A DNA stretch of 37,620 nt, from positions 1 through 37,620 of the forward strand of contig JAIRKD010000081.1 of the NCBI GenBank assembly GCA_031260285.1, in the 5' to 3' direction. The stretch comes from Gemmatimonadota bacterium. GTDB lineage: Bacteria > Gemmatimonadota > Gemmatimonadetes > Longimicrobiales > Longimicrobiaceae. Of the stretch, positions 15,518-23,559 are shown one piece after another (position 1 is the first letter of the stretch; each line of letters begins with the position of its first letter). The notes under the pieces were generated by a model. It was not told the origin of the DNA. It searched no databases and saw only the letters and a list, made by a program, of their open reading frames with translations. The position numbers and the translations under genes are program-made.

Positions 15518-16216
15518 ATGGTCGCGCAGTCCACGACACGCCGTCCCGGACGGACGTCACAGATCGACGGAGACGACGCCGTTCTCGCCAGAGCGCTTGA
15601 GGTCACGGAGTGGGTCAAGCGAAACTCGGGGATCGTGCTGGGGGCGCTGGCCGCGCTTCTGGTGCTGGTCGCGATCTTCTTCTGGTACCGGGCGGATCGG
15701 AACCGTCGGCTGGATGACGCGGCAATCGCCTACCTGCAGGTTGAGCAGTCCGCGCAGATCGGGGATGAAGCAACCGCGGCGCGGGATCTCCAGGAGTTCA
15801 TCCAGCGGCATGATGGCACTCCCTACGCGGATGAGGCGCGGGTGCTGCTCGGGCAGATTCAGCTGAGAGCGGGCCGGGCACAGGAGGCGATTCCGGTTCT
15901 GCAGCCGGTTGCGGAGAAGCTGAATGGATCGCTGGTGGGTCCGCAGGCGGCGCTGCTGCTCGCAACCGCCCGCGCAACAACGGGGGATGCTCCGGGGGCG
16001 ATCGAGGCCTATCTGCGGGTCGCGAATCAGTCGGACTCACAGTTCCGGCAGACGGAAGGGCTGATGGGCGCCGCGCTGCTCCGTTCGGAGGGTGGTGATC
16101 ATGCGGGGGCCGCGGAGCTCTATCGCCGGCTCGTAGACATGCAGGAAGCCGGTTCCGCAGACAGGTCGCTCTTCGAAATGCGACTTGCCGAGGAAGAGGC
16201 GCTCGCGGGACGTTGA
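15518..16216 (+). CDS. YfgM-like membrane-anchored TPR protein
   Basis: 232-residue protein with a polar cytoplasmic N-terminus, a single transmembrane segment at about residues 38-57 (GIVLGALAALLVLVAIFFWY) and a helical-repeat periplasmic domain. The repeats include DEARVLLGQIQLRAGRAQEAIPVLQPV, LLLATARATTGDAPGAIEAY and GAALLRSEGGDHAGAAELYRRLVD. This topology and the TPR-like domain match the YfgM / PF09976 family, which works beside the Sec translocon and periplasmic chaperones in E. coli. The ATG at 15518 has only a weak AGGG upstream. It follows the island terminator by about 50 bases, so a promoter must lie in that gap. lgt follows. Confidence 0.8.
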   Translation: MVAQSTTRRPGRTSQIDGDDAVLARALEVTEWVKRNSGIVLGALAALLVLVAIFFWYRADRNRRLDDAAIAYLQVEQSAQIGDEATAARDLQEFIQRHDGTPYADEARVLLGQIQLRAGRAQEAIPVLQPVAEKLNGSLVGPQAALLLATARATTGDAPGAIEAYLRVANQSDSQFRQTEGLMGAALLRSEGGDHAGAAELYRRLVDMQEAGSADRSLFEMRLAEEEALAGR

Positions 16217-16232
16217 TGACAGACCGCGCTCA

Positions 16233-16265
16233 AAGGGGACCGATCGCCATCCGGCCGGTCCCCTT
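16233..16265 (+). terminator. stem-loop between the YfgM-like gene and lgt, possible terminator
   Basis: AAGGGGACCG (16233-16242) pairs perfectly with CGGTCCCCTT (16256-16265) over 13 bases. Only a TT follows, so termination would be weak; it could instead separate expression of the two genes or shape the lgt leader. Confidence 0.45.
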
Positions 16266-16300
16266 CGACGTATGATCCCGCACTCCCCCAACCGAAGCTC

Positions 16301-17293
16301 ATGATTCCCGTCGCTGCCGCGATTCTCGAAATCGGATACCATTTCCTCGACCCGGTGGCCATTCCGCTCCCGGGGCCGGTGGACGTCCGCTGGTACGGGC
16401 TGGGGTATGTCTTCGCCTTCACCGTCGGTTTCTTTGTCCTCCGGTATCTGAGCCGGGGGGGGTATCTCTCCCTGGATGAAGAGGGAATCAGCGATCTTAT
16501 CTTCGGGCTGATTCTCGGGACGATCCTCGGAGCGCGGATCGGCTACATTCTCTTCTACGATTTTGAGATGTTCGCGGCGAATCCCGCGCGGATCATCCGG
16601 CTCTGGGAGGGAGGGCTGTCCTTTCACGGTGGGCTCATCGGTGTGGTTCTGGCGGCGTGGTGGTTTGTCCGCAAACACCGGATCAGCCTCATCCATGTTC
16701 TGGATAATCTGGCGCTGGGTGTGCCGTTCGGAATCTTTGCGGTTCGTCTGGCCAACTTCATCAACGGCGAGCTGTACGGGCGGATCACGACAGACGCCGT
16801 TCCATGGGCGATGCGTTTTCCCACGGACCCGACTGCCCTTCAGCTGATGGGGATTGAGCGCGTTTACGGGATCCGTGAACGCGAGCTCGCAATCCTTGAG
16901 GCGCATCATTCGGGCGTCTGGGATGCAATCCGTGACCAGGTTCCGCTCCGTCATCCTTCCCAGCTCTATGAAGCTTTTACGGAAGGGCTGCTGCTGGGGC
17001 TTATCCTCTGGGCGATCTTTCTCATCGCAAAACGCCGGGGGGTCAGACTGCCGGAGGGGCTTCTTTCCGGGGTGTTCCTGACCGGGTATGGAATTTTCCG
17101 CGCTTTTGTGGAGCTCTTCCGCCAGCCGGACGCGCAGTTCAGAGACGCCAACGATGCGCTGGGTACGGTACTGGGTCCGCTTACGATGGGCCAGACGCTC
17201 AGCATCGGGGTGATTGTGGCGGGTCTCTACTTCCTGTTCCGGGCGCTCAGGGCGGCTCCGGCGAAGGAACCGGTCAGGGCAAGACAGCCCTGA
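16301..17293 (+). CDS. lgt: prolipoprotein diacylglyceryl transferase Lgt
   Basis: Inner-membrane enzyme that attaches diacylglycerol from phosphatidylglycerol to the lipobox Cys of prolipoproteins. Signature blocks are VRWYGLGY, LGARIGYILFYD, WEGGLSFHGGLIG (conserved His), RLANFINGELYGR (the Lgt signature with Arg, Asn and Glu) and RHPSQLYEA. About seven hydrophobic segments are visible. An extra stretch of about 45 residues lies between ELYGR and RHPSQ, so the protein is longer (330) than E. coli Lgt (about 290). The ATG at 16301 lacks a clear ribosome site. Its substrates in this window include the lipoproteins at 32, 7701 and 19024. Confidence 0.96.
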   Translation: MIPVAAAILEIGYHFLDPVAIPLPGPVDVRWYGLGYVFAFTVGFFVLRYLSRGGYLSLDEEGISDLIFGLILGTILGARIGYILFYDFEMFAANPARIIRLWEGGLSFHGGLIGVVLAAWWFVRKHRISLIHVLDNLALGVPFGIFAVRLANFINGELYGRITTDAVPWAMRFPTDPTALQLMGIERVYGIRERELAILEAHHSGVWDAIRDQVPLRHPSQLYEAFTEGLLLGLILWAIFLIAKRRGVRLPEGLLSGVFLTGYGIFRAFVELFRQPDAQFRDANDALGTVLGPLTMGQTLSIGVIVAGLYFLFRALRAAPAKEPVRARQP

Positions 17294-17426
17294 ATCGGGG
17301 ACTGAAAAGAGACTGCAGACGGAGGTTCCGGGAGGGTCTGACCGGACTTCCGGGAAGGACTCCTGAAGGTGAGAAACGTCTCTCCGGCGAGGTGAGGGCT
17401 TCAACGCTCCGGGGTGGATAGAACAG

Positions 17427-17459
17427 AACCGGGCCGAGGCTGCTGCTTCGGCCCGGTTT
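17427..17459. terminator. bidirectional terminator between lgt and the beta-CASP nuclease
   Basis: AACCGGGCCGA (17427-17437) pairs perfectly with TCGGCCCGGTT (17448-17458) over a 10-base loop. The + side continues TTTG. The minus side reads out into CTGTTC, T-rich but weaker. It lies between two converging genes. Confidence 0.7.
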
Positions 17460-17524
17460 GAATATGCGGCTGCCTGATCGACGAACTTTAGGCTGATCCG
17501 TCAGATCAGTTGGCCCGACCTGGA

Positions 17525-18883
17525 TCAATCCAGCGTAACACTCTCGCCCATGGCAGGAACAACTGCGTCCCAGCCGAGGGTCTCCTTGATGTGAAGCCGT
17601 AGTGCATCCGCCGCGACGGGTTCCCCATGGGTGACAAACGTCTTCCGGGGTGGGCTGGAGAAGCGGCCCATCCAGCCCAGAATCTCCGAGTAGTCCGCGT
17701 GCGCCGAGATGTTTTCGAGGCTCACCACTTCGGCCCGGATGGGGACGTACTGGCCATGGATCTTCACCGCCTTTGCCCCCCCCAGAATTGTGGCGCCTCG
17801 CGTGCCGGCCGCCTGATAGCCCGAGAAAAGGATGGTATTCCTGGGATCGTCAGCCAGCATCTTGAGGTGATGTACAACCCGTCCGCCTGTTGCCATTCCG
17901 CTCGCGGAGATGATGATCCGCGGGATCGCCATCCGATCGATTTTCTTGGAGTCATCCACTGACCGGGTGAAGGTCCCTGAATTACAGACCGCGGCAAGCA
18001 GATCAGCCGGAAGGCGGGTTTCGGTGGCGTGGCGTTCATAGACATCCGTCGCCTGATCCGCCATAGGGCTGTCGACAAAGATCGGGATGTCAGGAATCCC
18101 GTTCTCCCGCCGGGCGTTCCAGAGGTGGAGAAGCAGCGACTGGGCCCGACCGACCGCAAACGCCGGGATGATCACGGCTCCACCACGCGCGGCCGTCCGT
18201 TTCACCACCTCGGAGAGGATGCCTGTCGGGTCTTCAGGCGCGTGCAGCCGGTCTCCATAGGTGGATTCCACAACCAGATAGTCCGCCTCCTCCGGGACTT
18301 CGGGAGCGGGAAGAAGATCGTCTTCCGGCCGGCCGATATCCCCGGAAAACAGGATACTCGAATTCCGGCTTCGCAGAAGAATGGATGCAGCGCCCAGCAT
18401 ATGGCCTGCCCGTGAAAAACGGGCGGTCAACCCCTCCGCGAGTTCGATGTCCTGGCCGAATGTGACCGTTTCGAAGGAATCGAGACACTTCACGGCATCC
18501 TCCCTGGTATAGAGAGGCAGGGCGGGAGAGTGCTTCGAATATCCGTAGCGGTTTGCGGTCTCCGCTTCTTCCTCCTGAAGATGCCCGCTGTCAGGGAGGA
18601 GAACCGTGCAGAGGTCGAAGGTCGGCTCCGTACAGATGACAGGACCCCGGAACCCCTGCTTCACCAGCAGTGGCAGGTATCCGGTATGATCCAGGTGAGC
18701 GTGGGTGAGCACCACCGCATCGATGGACGCCGGGGAGACGGGGAAAGGGTCGCGGTTGAGGAGCCGAAGCTGCTTCAGCCCCTGGAAGAGACCGCAGTCC
18801 ACCAGAATACGGCGGCCCTCTTCCTCGATCAGGTACTTTGAGCCGGTAACGGTTCCGGCGGCACCAAGAAAAGTCAGCTTCAT
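17525..18883 (-). CDS. metallo-beta-lactamase / beta-CASP ribonuclease (YSH1-like)
   Basis: 452-residue RNA-processing nuclease of the COG1236 type. The N-terminal metallo-beta-lactamase core has FLGAAGTVTGSKYL, LVDCGLFQG, THAHLDHTG (HxHxDH), AGHMLGAAS and FSGDIGRP. The beta-CASP insert holds VVESTYGDR, AFAVGRAQSLLLHL, DSPMADQATDVY and ISASGMATGGRVVHHL. The closing metal-ligand segments are ISAHADYSEIL and VTHGEP. All catalytic blocks are present. Family members act as endo- or exoribonucleases, but the substrate here is unknown. It is transcribed alone, divergent from the M28 peptidase. Confidence 0.92.
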   Translation of the reverse strand: MKLTFLGAAGTVTGSKYLIEEEGRRILVDCGLFQGLKQLRLLNRDPFPVSPASIDAVVLTHAHLDHTGYLPLLVKQGFRGPVICTEPTFDLCTVLLPDSGHLQEEEAETANRYGYSKHSPALPLYTREDAVKCLDSFETVTFGQDIELAEGLTARFSRAGHMLGAASILLRSRNSSILFSGDIGRPEDDLLPAPEVPEEADYLVVESTYGDRLHAPEDPTGILSEVVKRTAARGGAVIIPAFAVGRAQSLLLHLWNARRENGIPDIPIFVDSPMADQATDVYERHATETRLPADLLAAVCNSGTFTRSVDDSKKIDRMAIPRIIISASGMATGGRVVHHLKMLADDPRNTILFSGYQAAGTRGATILGGAKAVKIHGQYVPIRAEVVSLENISAHADYSEILGWMGRFSSPPRKTFVTHGEPVAADALRLHIKETLGWDAVVPAMGESVTLD

Positions 18884-19023
18884 CGAGAACGTTCCCGGGT
18901 AGGGGATGTGCCATGGAAGTGCATGGGACAGAACCTCACTGATCTGTCAGTCACAGGGAAATGTCGGCGAGAACGCCAGGTTTGCAAGAGCGCTGAGGAA
19001 TATGGAACCGGGAGATCATGCAT

Positions 19024-20004
19024 ATGGAACGACGGTCTGACTCCATGACAGGCACCACACCGTCACGAGGCGTCTGTGTATTCCGGGCGCTTCCCCTTCT
19101 GGCGGTGCTGCTGACCGCGGCTCCCCTGACCGGATGTTCGGCACAGGTGACAACCCTCGCCCCGCGGTCAGGCGGGACGGAGGTTGACTCTGCCCGGATT
19201 GTCGCGGATCTGCGGTACCTGTCGAGTCCGGAACTGGCGGGCAGGGGGGTGGGAACACCGGGAGGACGGGCAGCGCGAACCTATATTCAGCGTGAGCTGG
19301 AGAAGGCGGGCGTCCGGCCTTTTGCGGGCGGATGGTTCCAGGAGTTCATACCGGAGGCTGGCGCGGCAAATGTTGTGGGTTGGGTGGAGGGAACGGAGAA
19401 GCCCGACCGGTTCATTGTTCTATCCGCGCATTACGACCACCTGGGGTCCCGGAACGGGCTGATCTTTCCCGGCGCGGACGACAATGCTTCGGGAACTGCT
19501 GCGCTGCTGGAGATCGCGCGGATCCTGGCGGTGTCTCCCCTCAGGCACTCGGTGATCTTCGCTGCGTTTGACGCGGAGGAGGGGGGAATGATCGGGTCCA
19601 GCGCTTTTGTTGCAGACCCTCCGGTGCCGGTCAACTCGCTGGTTCTCAACGTCAATATGGATATGATCAGCCGGAACAGGGCGGGAGAGATCTACGTTGC
19701 GGGGCCATACCACTTTCCCTTCCTTGCGGACCATGTCCGGGCGACCGCATCGCGATCCGCGATTACGGTGCGTATGGGTCACGATCAACCCGTTCCCGCG
19801 TCTGAGGACTGGACCGGCCAGTCCGATCATCTGGCGTTCTTCGACAGGAGAATTCCATTTGCCTACTTCGGCGTGGAGGACCACCCCGATTATCACCGGC
19901 CAACGGATACTTTCGAAAATACCGATCCCGGGTTTTTTGTCAGGGCGACGGCTACCGTTCTGGATTTCCTGAAAGAGATGGACGGGTCATCCTCGATCCG
20001 GTAG
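19024..20004 (+). CDS. M28-family metallopeptidase lipoprotein
   Basis: Secreted zinc aminopeptidase-type protein. The lipobox LTGC ends an N-terminal signal that begins after a basic stretch. The M28 core shows ELAGRGVGTPGG, LSAHYDHLG (first zinc His), GADDNASGTAALLEIAR (bridging Asp), AFDAEEGGMIGS (catalytic Glu and zinc Glu), NMDMISR (zinc Asp) and DYHRPTDT (last zinc His), so all five ligand positions are present. Three ATGs are available (19018, 19024, 19045); GGGAG at 19010-19014 fits 19024 best. Short peptidases of this kind cleave N-terminal residues from peptides outside the inner membrane. It is divergent from the nuclease gene, and a 5+5 inverted repeat (ACTGA/TCAGT, 18938-18951) lies in the gap. 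Confidence 0.9.
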   Translation: MERRSDSMTGTTPSRGVCVFRALPLLAVLLTAAPLTGCSAQVTTLAPRSGGTEVDSARIVADLRYLSSPELAGRGVGTPGGRAARTYIQRELEKAGVRPFAGGWFQEFIPEAGAANVVGWVEGTEKPDRFIVLSAHYDHLGSRNGLIFPGADDNASGTAALLEIARILAVSPLRHSVIFAAFDAEEGGMIGSSAFVADPPVPVNSLVLNVNMDMISRNRAGEIYVAGPYHFPFLADHVRATASRSAITVRMGHDQPVPASEDWTGQSDHLAFFDRRIPFAYFGVEDHPDYHRPTDTFENTDPGFFVRATATVLDFLKEMDGSSSIR

Positions 20005-20050
20005 ATACCACGAGCAACAATCCGGAAGGCAGATGCGAGGGGGGAGCGGG

Positions 20051-20074
20051 GCGGATCCTGAGGAAAGGATCCGC
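20051..20074. repeat. stem-loop with BamHI-type palindromes
   Basis: GCGGATCCT (20051-20059) pairs perfectly with AGGATCCGC (20066-20074). GGATCC recurs two further times before 20120, giving a compact palindrome cluster downstream of the M28 gene. Confidence 0.5.
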
Positions 20075-20093
20075 AGGATCCGGAAGGGGAACG

Positions 20094-20128
20094 AGGAAAG
20101 GCGTGGATACGGGATCCGCACCTTTCCT
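20094..20128. terminator. long hairpin between converging M28 and yceI genes, possible terminator
   Basis: AGGAAAGG (20094-20101) pairs perfectly with CCTTTCCT (20121-20128). After one mismatch the stem continues as GTGGAT/ATCCGC (one T-G pair) to a short loop. No long T-run follows on either strand, so termination is inferred mainly from position and stem strength. Confidence 0.45.
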
Positions 20129-20202
20129 GTGTTCATCCGCCAGTGGTCTGGTCAGCCATCAGCCTGAGGGATCAGCCGGACGATCTGACCAGCTGAAGGA
20201 GA

Positions 20203-20751
20203 TTACGCCTGCTTGACGAGTTCCACTTCGATCTGGATCGAAATCTCGTGTGAAAGCGCCACACCGCCAGCCTCAAGCGCCTGGTTGTAGGTCAGCCCGA
20301 AGTCCCGCCGGTCGATCTTTGTGGTGGCCGAGAAGCTGAGACGCTCTCCGCCCCAGGGATCCTTGCCTGCGCCGTTGTAGACCGCGTCCAGAACAACCGG
20401 CCGTGTGGTCCCGAGGATCGTCAGATCGCCTGTAACCCTGAAGCTGTCACCCGGGGCGCTGAACTCGCCGGCGGTGGTGCTCCGGAAGAGGATCTTAGGG
20501 TGCTTCTCCACCTCGAAGAAGTCCGAGTTGCGGAGGTGCTCGTCGCGCATCTCGTTCCGTGTGTCGATGCTGGTTGCGTCAATGGACGCTTCGGCCGACC
20601 AGCCTGCTTCACCTCGCGTGACCGTCCCCTCCACCGCCCCGAACCGACCCCGGACGGTGCTGATCATCAGATGCCGGACGCTGAATTCAACCGACGAATG
20701 GCTCGCGTCAATCGAAAGGACCTGCTTCCCGGTAAGTGCCTGCAGCGACAT
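20203..20751 (-). CDS. YceI-family protein
   Basis: Lipocalin-like beta-barrel of 182 residues that in this family binds isoprenoid or other hydrophobic ligands. The opening W/D-HSSVEFSVRHLMISTVRGRFG, the middle SIDTRNEMRDEHLRNSDFFEVEKHPKILFRST and the late DRRDFGL...SHEISIQIEVELV are the standard YceI blocks. There is no signal peptide, so it is probably cytoplasmic, unlike E. coli YceI, which is periplasmic. The ATG is preceded on the minus strand by an AGGGAGA ribosome site. Ligand is not predictable. Confidence 0.92.
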   Translation of the reverse strand: MSLQALTGKQVLSIDASHSSVEFSVRHLMISTVRGRFGAVEGTVTRGEAGWSAEASIDATSIDTRNEMRDEHLRNSDFFEVEKHPKILFRSTTAGEFSAPGDSFRVTGDLTILGTTRPVVLDAVYNGAGKDPWGGERLSFSATTKIDRRDFGLTYNQALEAGGVALSHEISIQIEVELVKQA

Positions 20752-20782
20752 ATCCGCTCTCTCCCTGTAAGATCCCGCTGGT

Positions 20783-20812
20783 GATAAACCACAGAAAAAT
20801 AGACTGCTTCAA
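20783..20812 (-). promoter_or_regulatory. possible promoter for the yceI-family gene
   Basis: On the minus strand TTGAAG (20812-20807) and TTTATC (20788-20783) are 18 bases apart, about 32 bases upstream of the start codon. Both boxes are imperfect. Confidence 0.3.
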
Positions 20813-21047
20813 CCGCCCCCCGGCCTGCTGTCAGAACCCGCCGCCAACCCCTCTCAAAACTCCTTCATCACCTCACACCGAAGTGAATCTCAGAACTAAG
20901 ATAATCGGATGACGAGTGGTGTCAAGCGGTGCGTATGCGGGGTGCGGAGAGATTCGGGACCCGAAGGCAGCGGGGTGGTGTCGGATGAGGTCGGGGGGTA
21001 TCTTCCGGGGGTTCAACAGGCTGTTTTCTCTCGGGGTGTGATGACTC
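20813..21047. other. gene-free divergent region upstream of ccdA
   Basis: This stretch separates the YceI gene (-) from ccdA (+). An AT-rich patch around 20895-20906 ends in GATAAT (20900-20905), a good -10 match, but no -35 box is seen at the right distance. No ORF with family resemblance was found. Confidence 0.35.
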
Positions 21048-21794
21048 ATGGAAGGTCAGGGTCTGGGCCTGACGGTGGCGTTTCTGGCGGGCCTTCTCTC
21101 GTTCCTCTCGCCGTGCGTATTTCCGCTGATCCCGTCGTACGTCACGTTCATCACGGGGATGAGTCTGGATGAGCTGATGGCCGGCGACCTCGCGCGGGAG
21201 CGGGCGAGGCGTGCGGTGCTTGTCCATGGGTTGCTTTTCATTGCCGGATTCACCCTGGTATTTGTGACGCTGGGGGCATCAGCGACCTTTCTGGGGTCGT
21301 TGCTCCGGTATGCAAGTGACTGGGTCGGGCGGGTTGGTGGTCTGTTGCTGATCCTGTTCGGCCTGTACCTGCTGGGGGTGTTGCGGCTGCCGGGTGCGGA
21401 GCGGGAGTGGCGGGTGCATCTGAGCGACAAGCCGCTGGGGTACCTCGGTACCGTTCTCGTGGGGGTTACCTTCGCGGCGGGATGGACACCATGTATCGGC
21501 CCGGTGCTCGGGGGGATCCTGACGCTGGCCGGCACCAGCGGGTCGGTCACCAGCGGAATGTGGCTGCTGTTTGTGTATTCGGCCGGGCTGGCGATTCCGT
21601 TTCTGCTGGCGGCGCTGCTGATGAGGCATTTCCTCCCGGGGATGCGGCGGATGAGCCGGTGGCTTCCCTGGGTGAGTCGCATCAGCGGGGGACTGCTCGT
21701 TGTGCTCGGCATCCTCATGATCACCGGGAGCTTTACAGTGCTTTCCGCGACACTCCAGAGCTGGACCCCTGAGCTCCTCCGTTCGCGGCTCTGA
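21048..21794 (+). CDS. ccdA: cytochrome c biogenesis / thiol-disulfide transporter CcdA
   Basis: Polytopic inner-membrane protein that carries electrons from cytoplasmic thioredoxin to extracytoplasmic thiol proteins. The redox Cys pair lies at Cys23 (LSPCVFPLIPSY) and Cys149 (GWTPCIGPVLGGIL), each followed by the Pro-rich CcdA signature, and six hydrophobic helices fit the 248-residue length. A normal start is ATG 21048, though the ribosome site is weak. The next gene begins 25 bases after its stop and may encode a partner. No resA or ccs gene is in the window. Confidence 0.93.
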   Translation: MEGQGLGLTVAFLAGLLSFLSPCVFPLIPSYVTFITGMSLDELMAGDLARERARRAVLVHGLLFIAGFTLVFVTLGASATFLGSLLRYASDWVGRVGGLLLILFGLYLLGVLRLPGAEREWRVHLSDKPLGYLGTVLVGVTFAAGWTPCIGPVLGGILTLAGTSGSVTSGMWLLFVYSAGLAIPFLLAALLMRHFLPGMRRMSRWLPWVSRISGGLLVVLGILMITGSFTVLSATLQSWTPELLRSRL

Positions 21795-21819
21795 GAGGAT
21801 ATTCGAGGGGATACGGAAT

Positions 21820-22308
21820 ATGACTTCTGACAGGATTGCGGATTCCGGAACGGGTGCGGGGCGAGGCATGGTCTGGTCCGCCCGGGATCTTCTGCTGACG
21901 GTGGCTGGCGGAGTGATGCTGCTCGTGGCGGTCTGGCTGCTGCTGTCGGGCGGGGGAATGATCGGCGGAGCAGAGGCAGGGGCGCCCCCTCCCGCGCTGA
22001 CGCTGATCGCCCCGGTCAGCGGGGCCTCGGTAAGCGGTCCTCTGGTCCTGCGGTTCCGGGCGGACAACACACGACTGCTTTCCAGCCCCTCGGGATGGGG
22101 AGCAAACGGCTTCCATCTGCACGCATCCATAAACGGTGTCGAAGTGATGCCTGCTCCGGCGGATATCCTTCCCTCGGATGGCGAGTACAGCTGGACGCTG
22201 GAGAATCCGCCTGTCGGGGAGGTGACGGTCCAGCTCCTCTGGTCGGATGGCCAGCACAGAGCTGTAGGTGCAGGGGCTTCACAGGCAGCGAGCGTAACGG
22301 TCCGGTAG
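21820..22308 (+). CDS. membrane-anchored protein of unknown function next to ccdA
   Basis: 162 residues. A polar 25-residue N-terminus is followed by one transmembrane helix (LLLTVAGGVMLLVAVWLLL, about residues 24-42), a Gly/Ala/Pro linker and an extracytoplasmic beta-rich domain of about 105 residues. That domain begins LTLIAPVSGASVSGPLVLRF, as in Ig-like or fibronectin-like folds, and contains GFHLHASINGVEVMP with two close His, reminiscent of DUF4399-type domains. No Cys is present, so it is not a thiol partner of CcdA. A purine-rich GAGGGGA precedes the ATG. Co-transcription with ccdA is likely; the function is not recognised. Confidence 0.7.
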   Translation: MTSDRIADSGTGAGRGMVWSARDLLLTVAGGVMLLVAVWLLLSGGGMIGGAEAGAPPPALTLIAPVSGASVSGPLVLRFRADNTRLLSSPSGWGANGFHLHASINGVEVMPAPADILPSDGEYSWTLENPPVGEVTVQLLWSDGQHRAVGAGASQAASVTVR

Positions 22309-22482
22309 GGAGCTCCGTACCTCTCTCCGGCGAGGGCTCCGGCCCCTGTCCGCCTTGACCGGAGAAGTGGGGTTGAACCCTTGGGGAAGCAGATGATGGT
22401 CAGCGGAAGGCAGGGGCGGGAGAGTGCGGGTCCGGCGGGAATGACCGGTTATTCAGGCGGGTCCTTCAGAAGACGGTGAGGA

Positions 22483-23559
22483 ATGACGGAAACGTTGAAG
22501 GAAATCGCAGCGCGGGTTGAAACGGGCGGCCGGATCACGGTGGACGACGCCCGGATCCTCTGGACAGAAGCGGGTGACGATCTGCTCTGTCAGCTCGCGG
22601 GTATCGTGCGTGCTCGCTATCACGAGCCCGACCGCGCGACGTACATGGTGATGCGGATCATCAACTACACAAATGTGTGCGTCGCGCAGTGCGATTACTG
22701 CGCGTTCTACGTGCTTCCCAACCAGACGGGTGGCTATGTGCTCACCCGGGAAGATGTCTTCGAAAAGATCGATTCGCTGCTCGAAGCCGGAGGCGATCTT
22801 GTCGGATTCAATGGCGGCTTCAACCCGAAACTCCCGCTTCACTACTACTGTGACCTGTTCCGGGCGGTGCGGGACCGGTACGGTCGTGATGTGGAGTTCT
22901 ACGCGCTCACCGTCGCGGAATTCATGTACCTGGCGGACCGTGCGGAGCTCTCCTACGCAGACACCGCCCGGGAGCTGAGAAAGGCGGGGGTCCACTGGGT
23001 GACCGGCGGGGGATCGGAGATTCTGACCGAGGATTTCCGGGCACGCCACGCGAAGTTCAAATACACGGTTGCCGAGTACTTCGAAGCGCAGCGCGCGATT
23101 GTGGAGGCGGGGCTGAAGACAACCGCCACCATGGTGATCGGGTTTGATGAAAGCCTCGACGAGCGGCTGGAACACCTGGACCGCACCCGGCGCTTCCAGG
23201 ACGAGACCGGGGGGATCTTTTCGTTCCTGAGCTGGACGTACAAGCCTTATGGAACGGCGTTCGGCGGGCGGGAGGTGACACCGGGCGAGTACCTGCGACA
23301 TATCGCGCTTTCCCGCATCTTCCTGGATAACGTCCGCCATGTACGGACTTCGGTGCTGACTCTCAACGAGGATGCTTTCCGTGCTCTCGACTACGGGGCG
23401 GATGACTTTGATCTGCCGATCGAGGACGAAGTGACCCAGAAAGCGGGTGCCCGGATCGATACGGATCTGGACCGGCTGCTCACTGTGCCCAAGGCGATGG
23501 GGTACCGGGTGGAGTACCGCCGGGCGGAGCGTCCGCTTCTTGTTGACGCCGTCAACTGA
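22483..23559 (+). CDS. MqnC/CofH-family radical SAM protein, divergent
   Basis: Radical SAM enzyme of 358 residues. The [4Fe-4S] motif is CVAQCDYC (Cys66, Cys70, Cys73) in the family setting INYTNVC...CAFY. It aligns in order with cyclic dehypoxanthine futalosine synthase (MqnC, menaquinone via futalosine): GGGSEIL, TTATMVIGF, QDETGG and LSRIFLDNV. Several positions usually strict in MqnC are changed: QGG-H/L-xP is NGGFNP (110-115), SPPEI is TVAEF, GHVET is GFDES, PWTFQP is SWTYKP and SWVTQG is SVLTLN. It may therefore be an MqnC paralogue with another substrate. TGAGGA lies right before the ATG. The stop overlaps the next ATG by one base. Confidence 0.75.
   Translation: MTETLKEIAARVETGGRITVDDARILWTEAGDDLLCQLAGIVRARYHEPDRATYMVMRIINYTNVCVAQCDYCAFYVLPNQTGGYVLTREDVFEKIDSLLEAGGDLVGFNGGFNPKLPLHYYCDLFRAVRDRYGRDVEFYALTVAEFMYLADRAELSYADTARELRKAGVHWVTGGGSEILTEDFRARHAKFKYTVAEYFEAQRAIVEAGLKTTATMVIGFDESLDERLEHLDRTRRFQDETGGIFSFLSWTYKPYGTAFGGREVTPGEYLRHIALSRIFLDNVRHVRTSVLTLNEDAFRALDYGADDFDLPIEDEVTQKAGARIDTDLDRLLTVPKAMGYRVEYRRAERPLLVDAVN

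Noticed and set aside
18938-18951. ACTGA-TCTG-TCAGT inverted repeat between the nuclease and M28 genes
   Set aside because: Short arms, no promoter boxes placed around it; noted only in the M28 entry.
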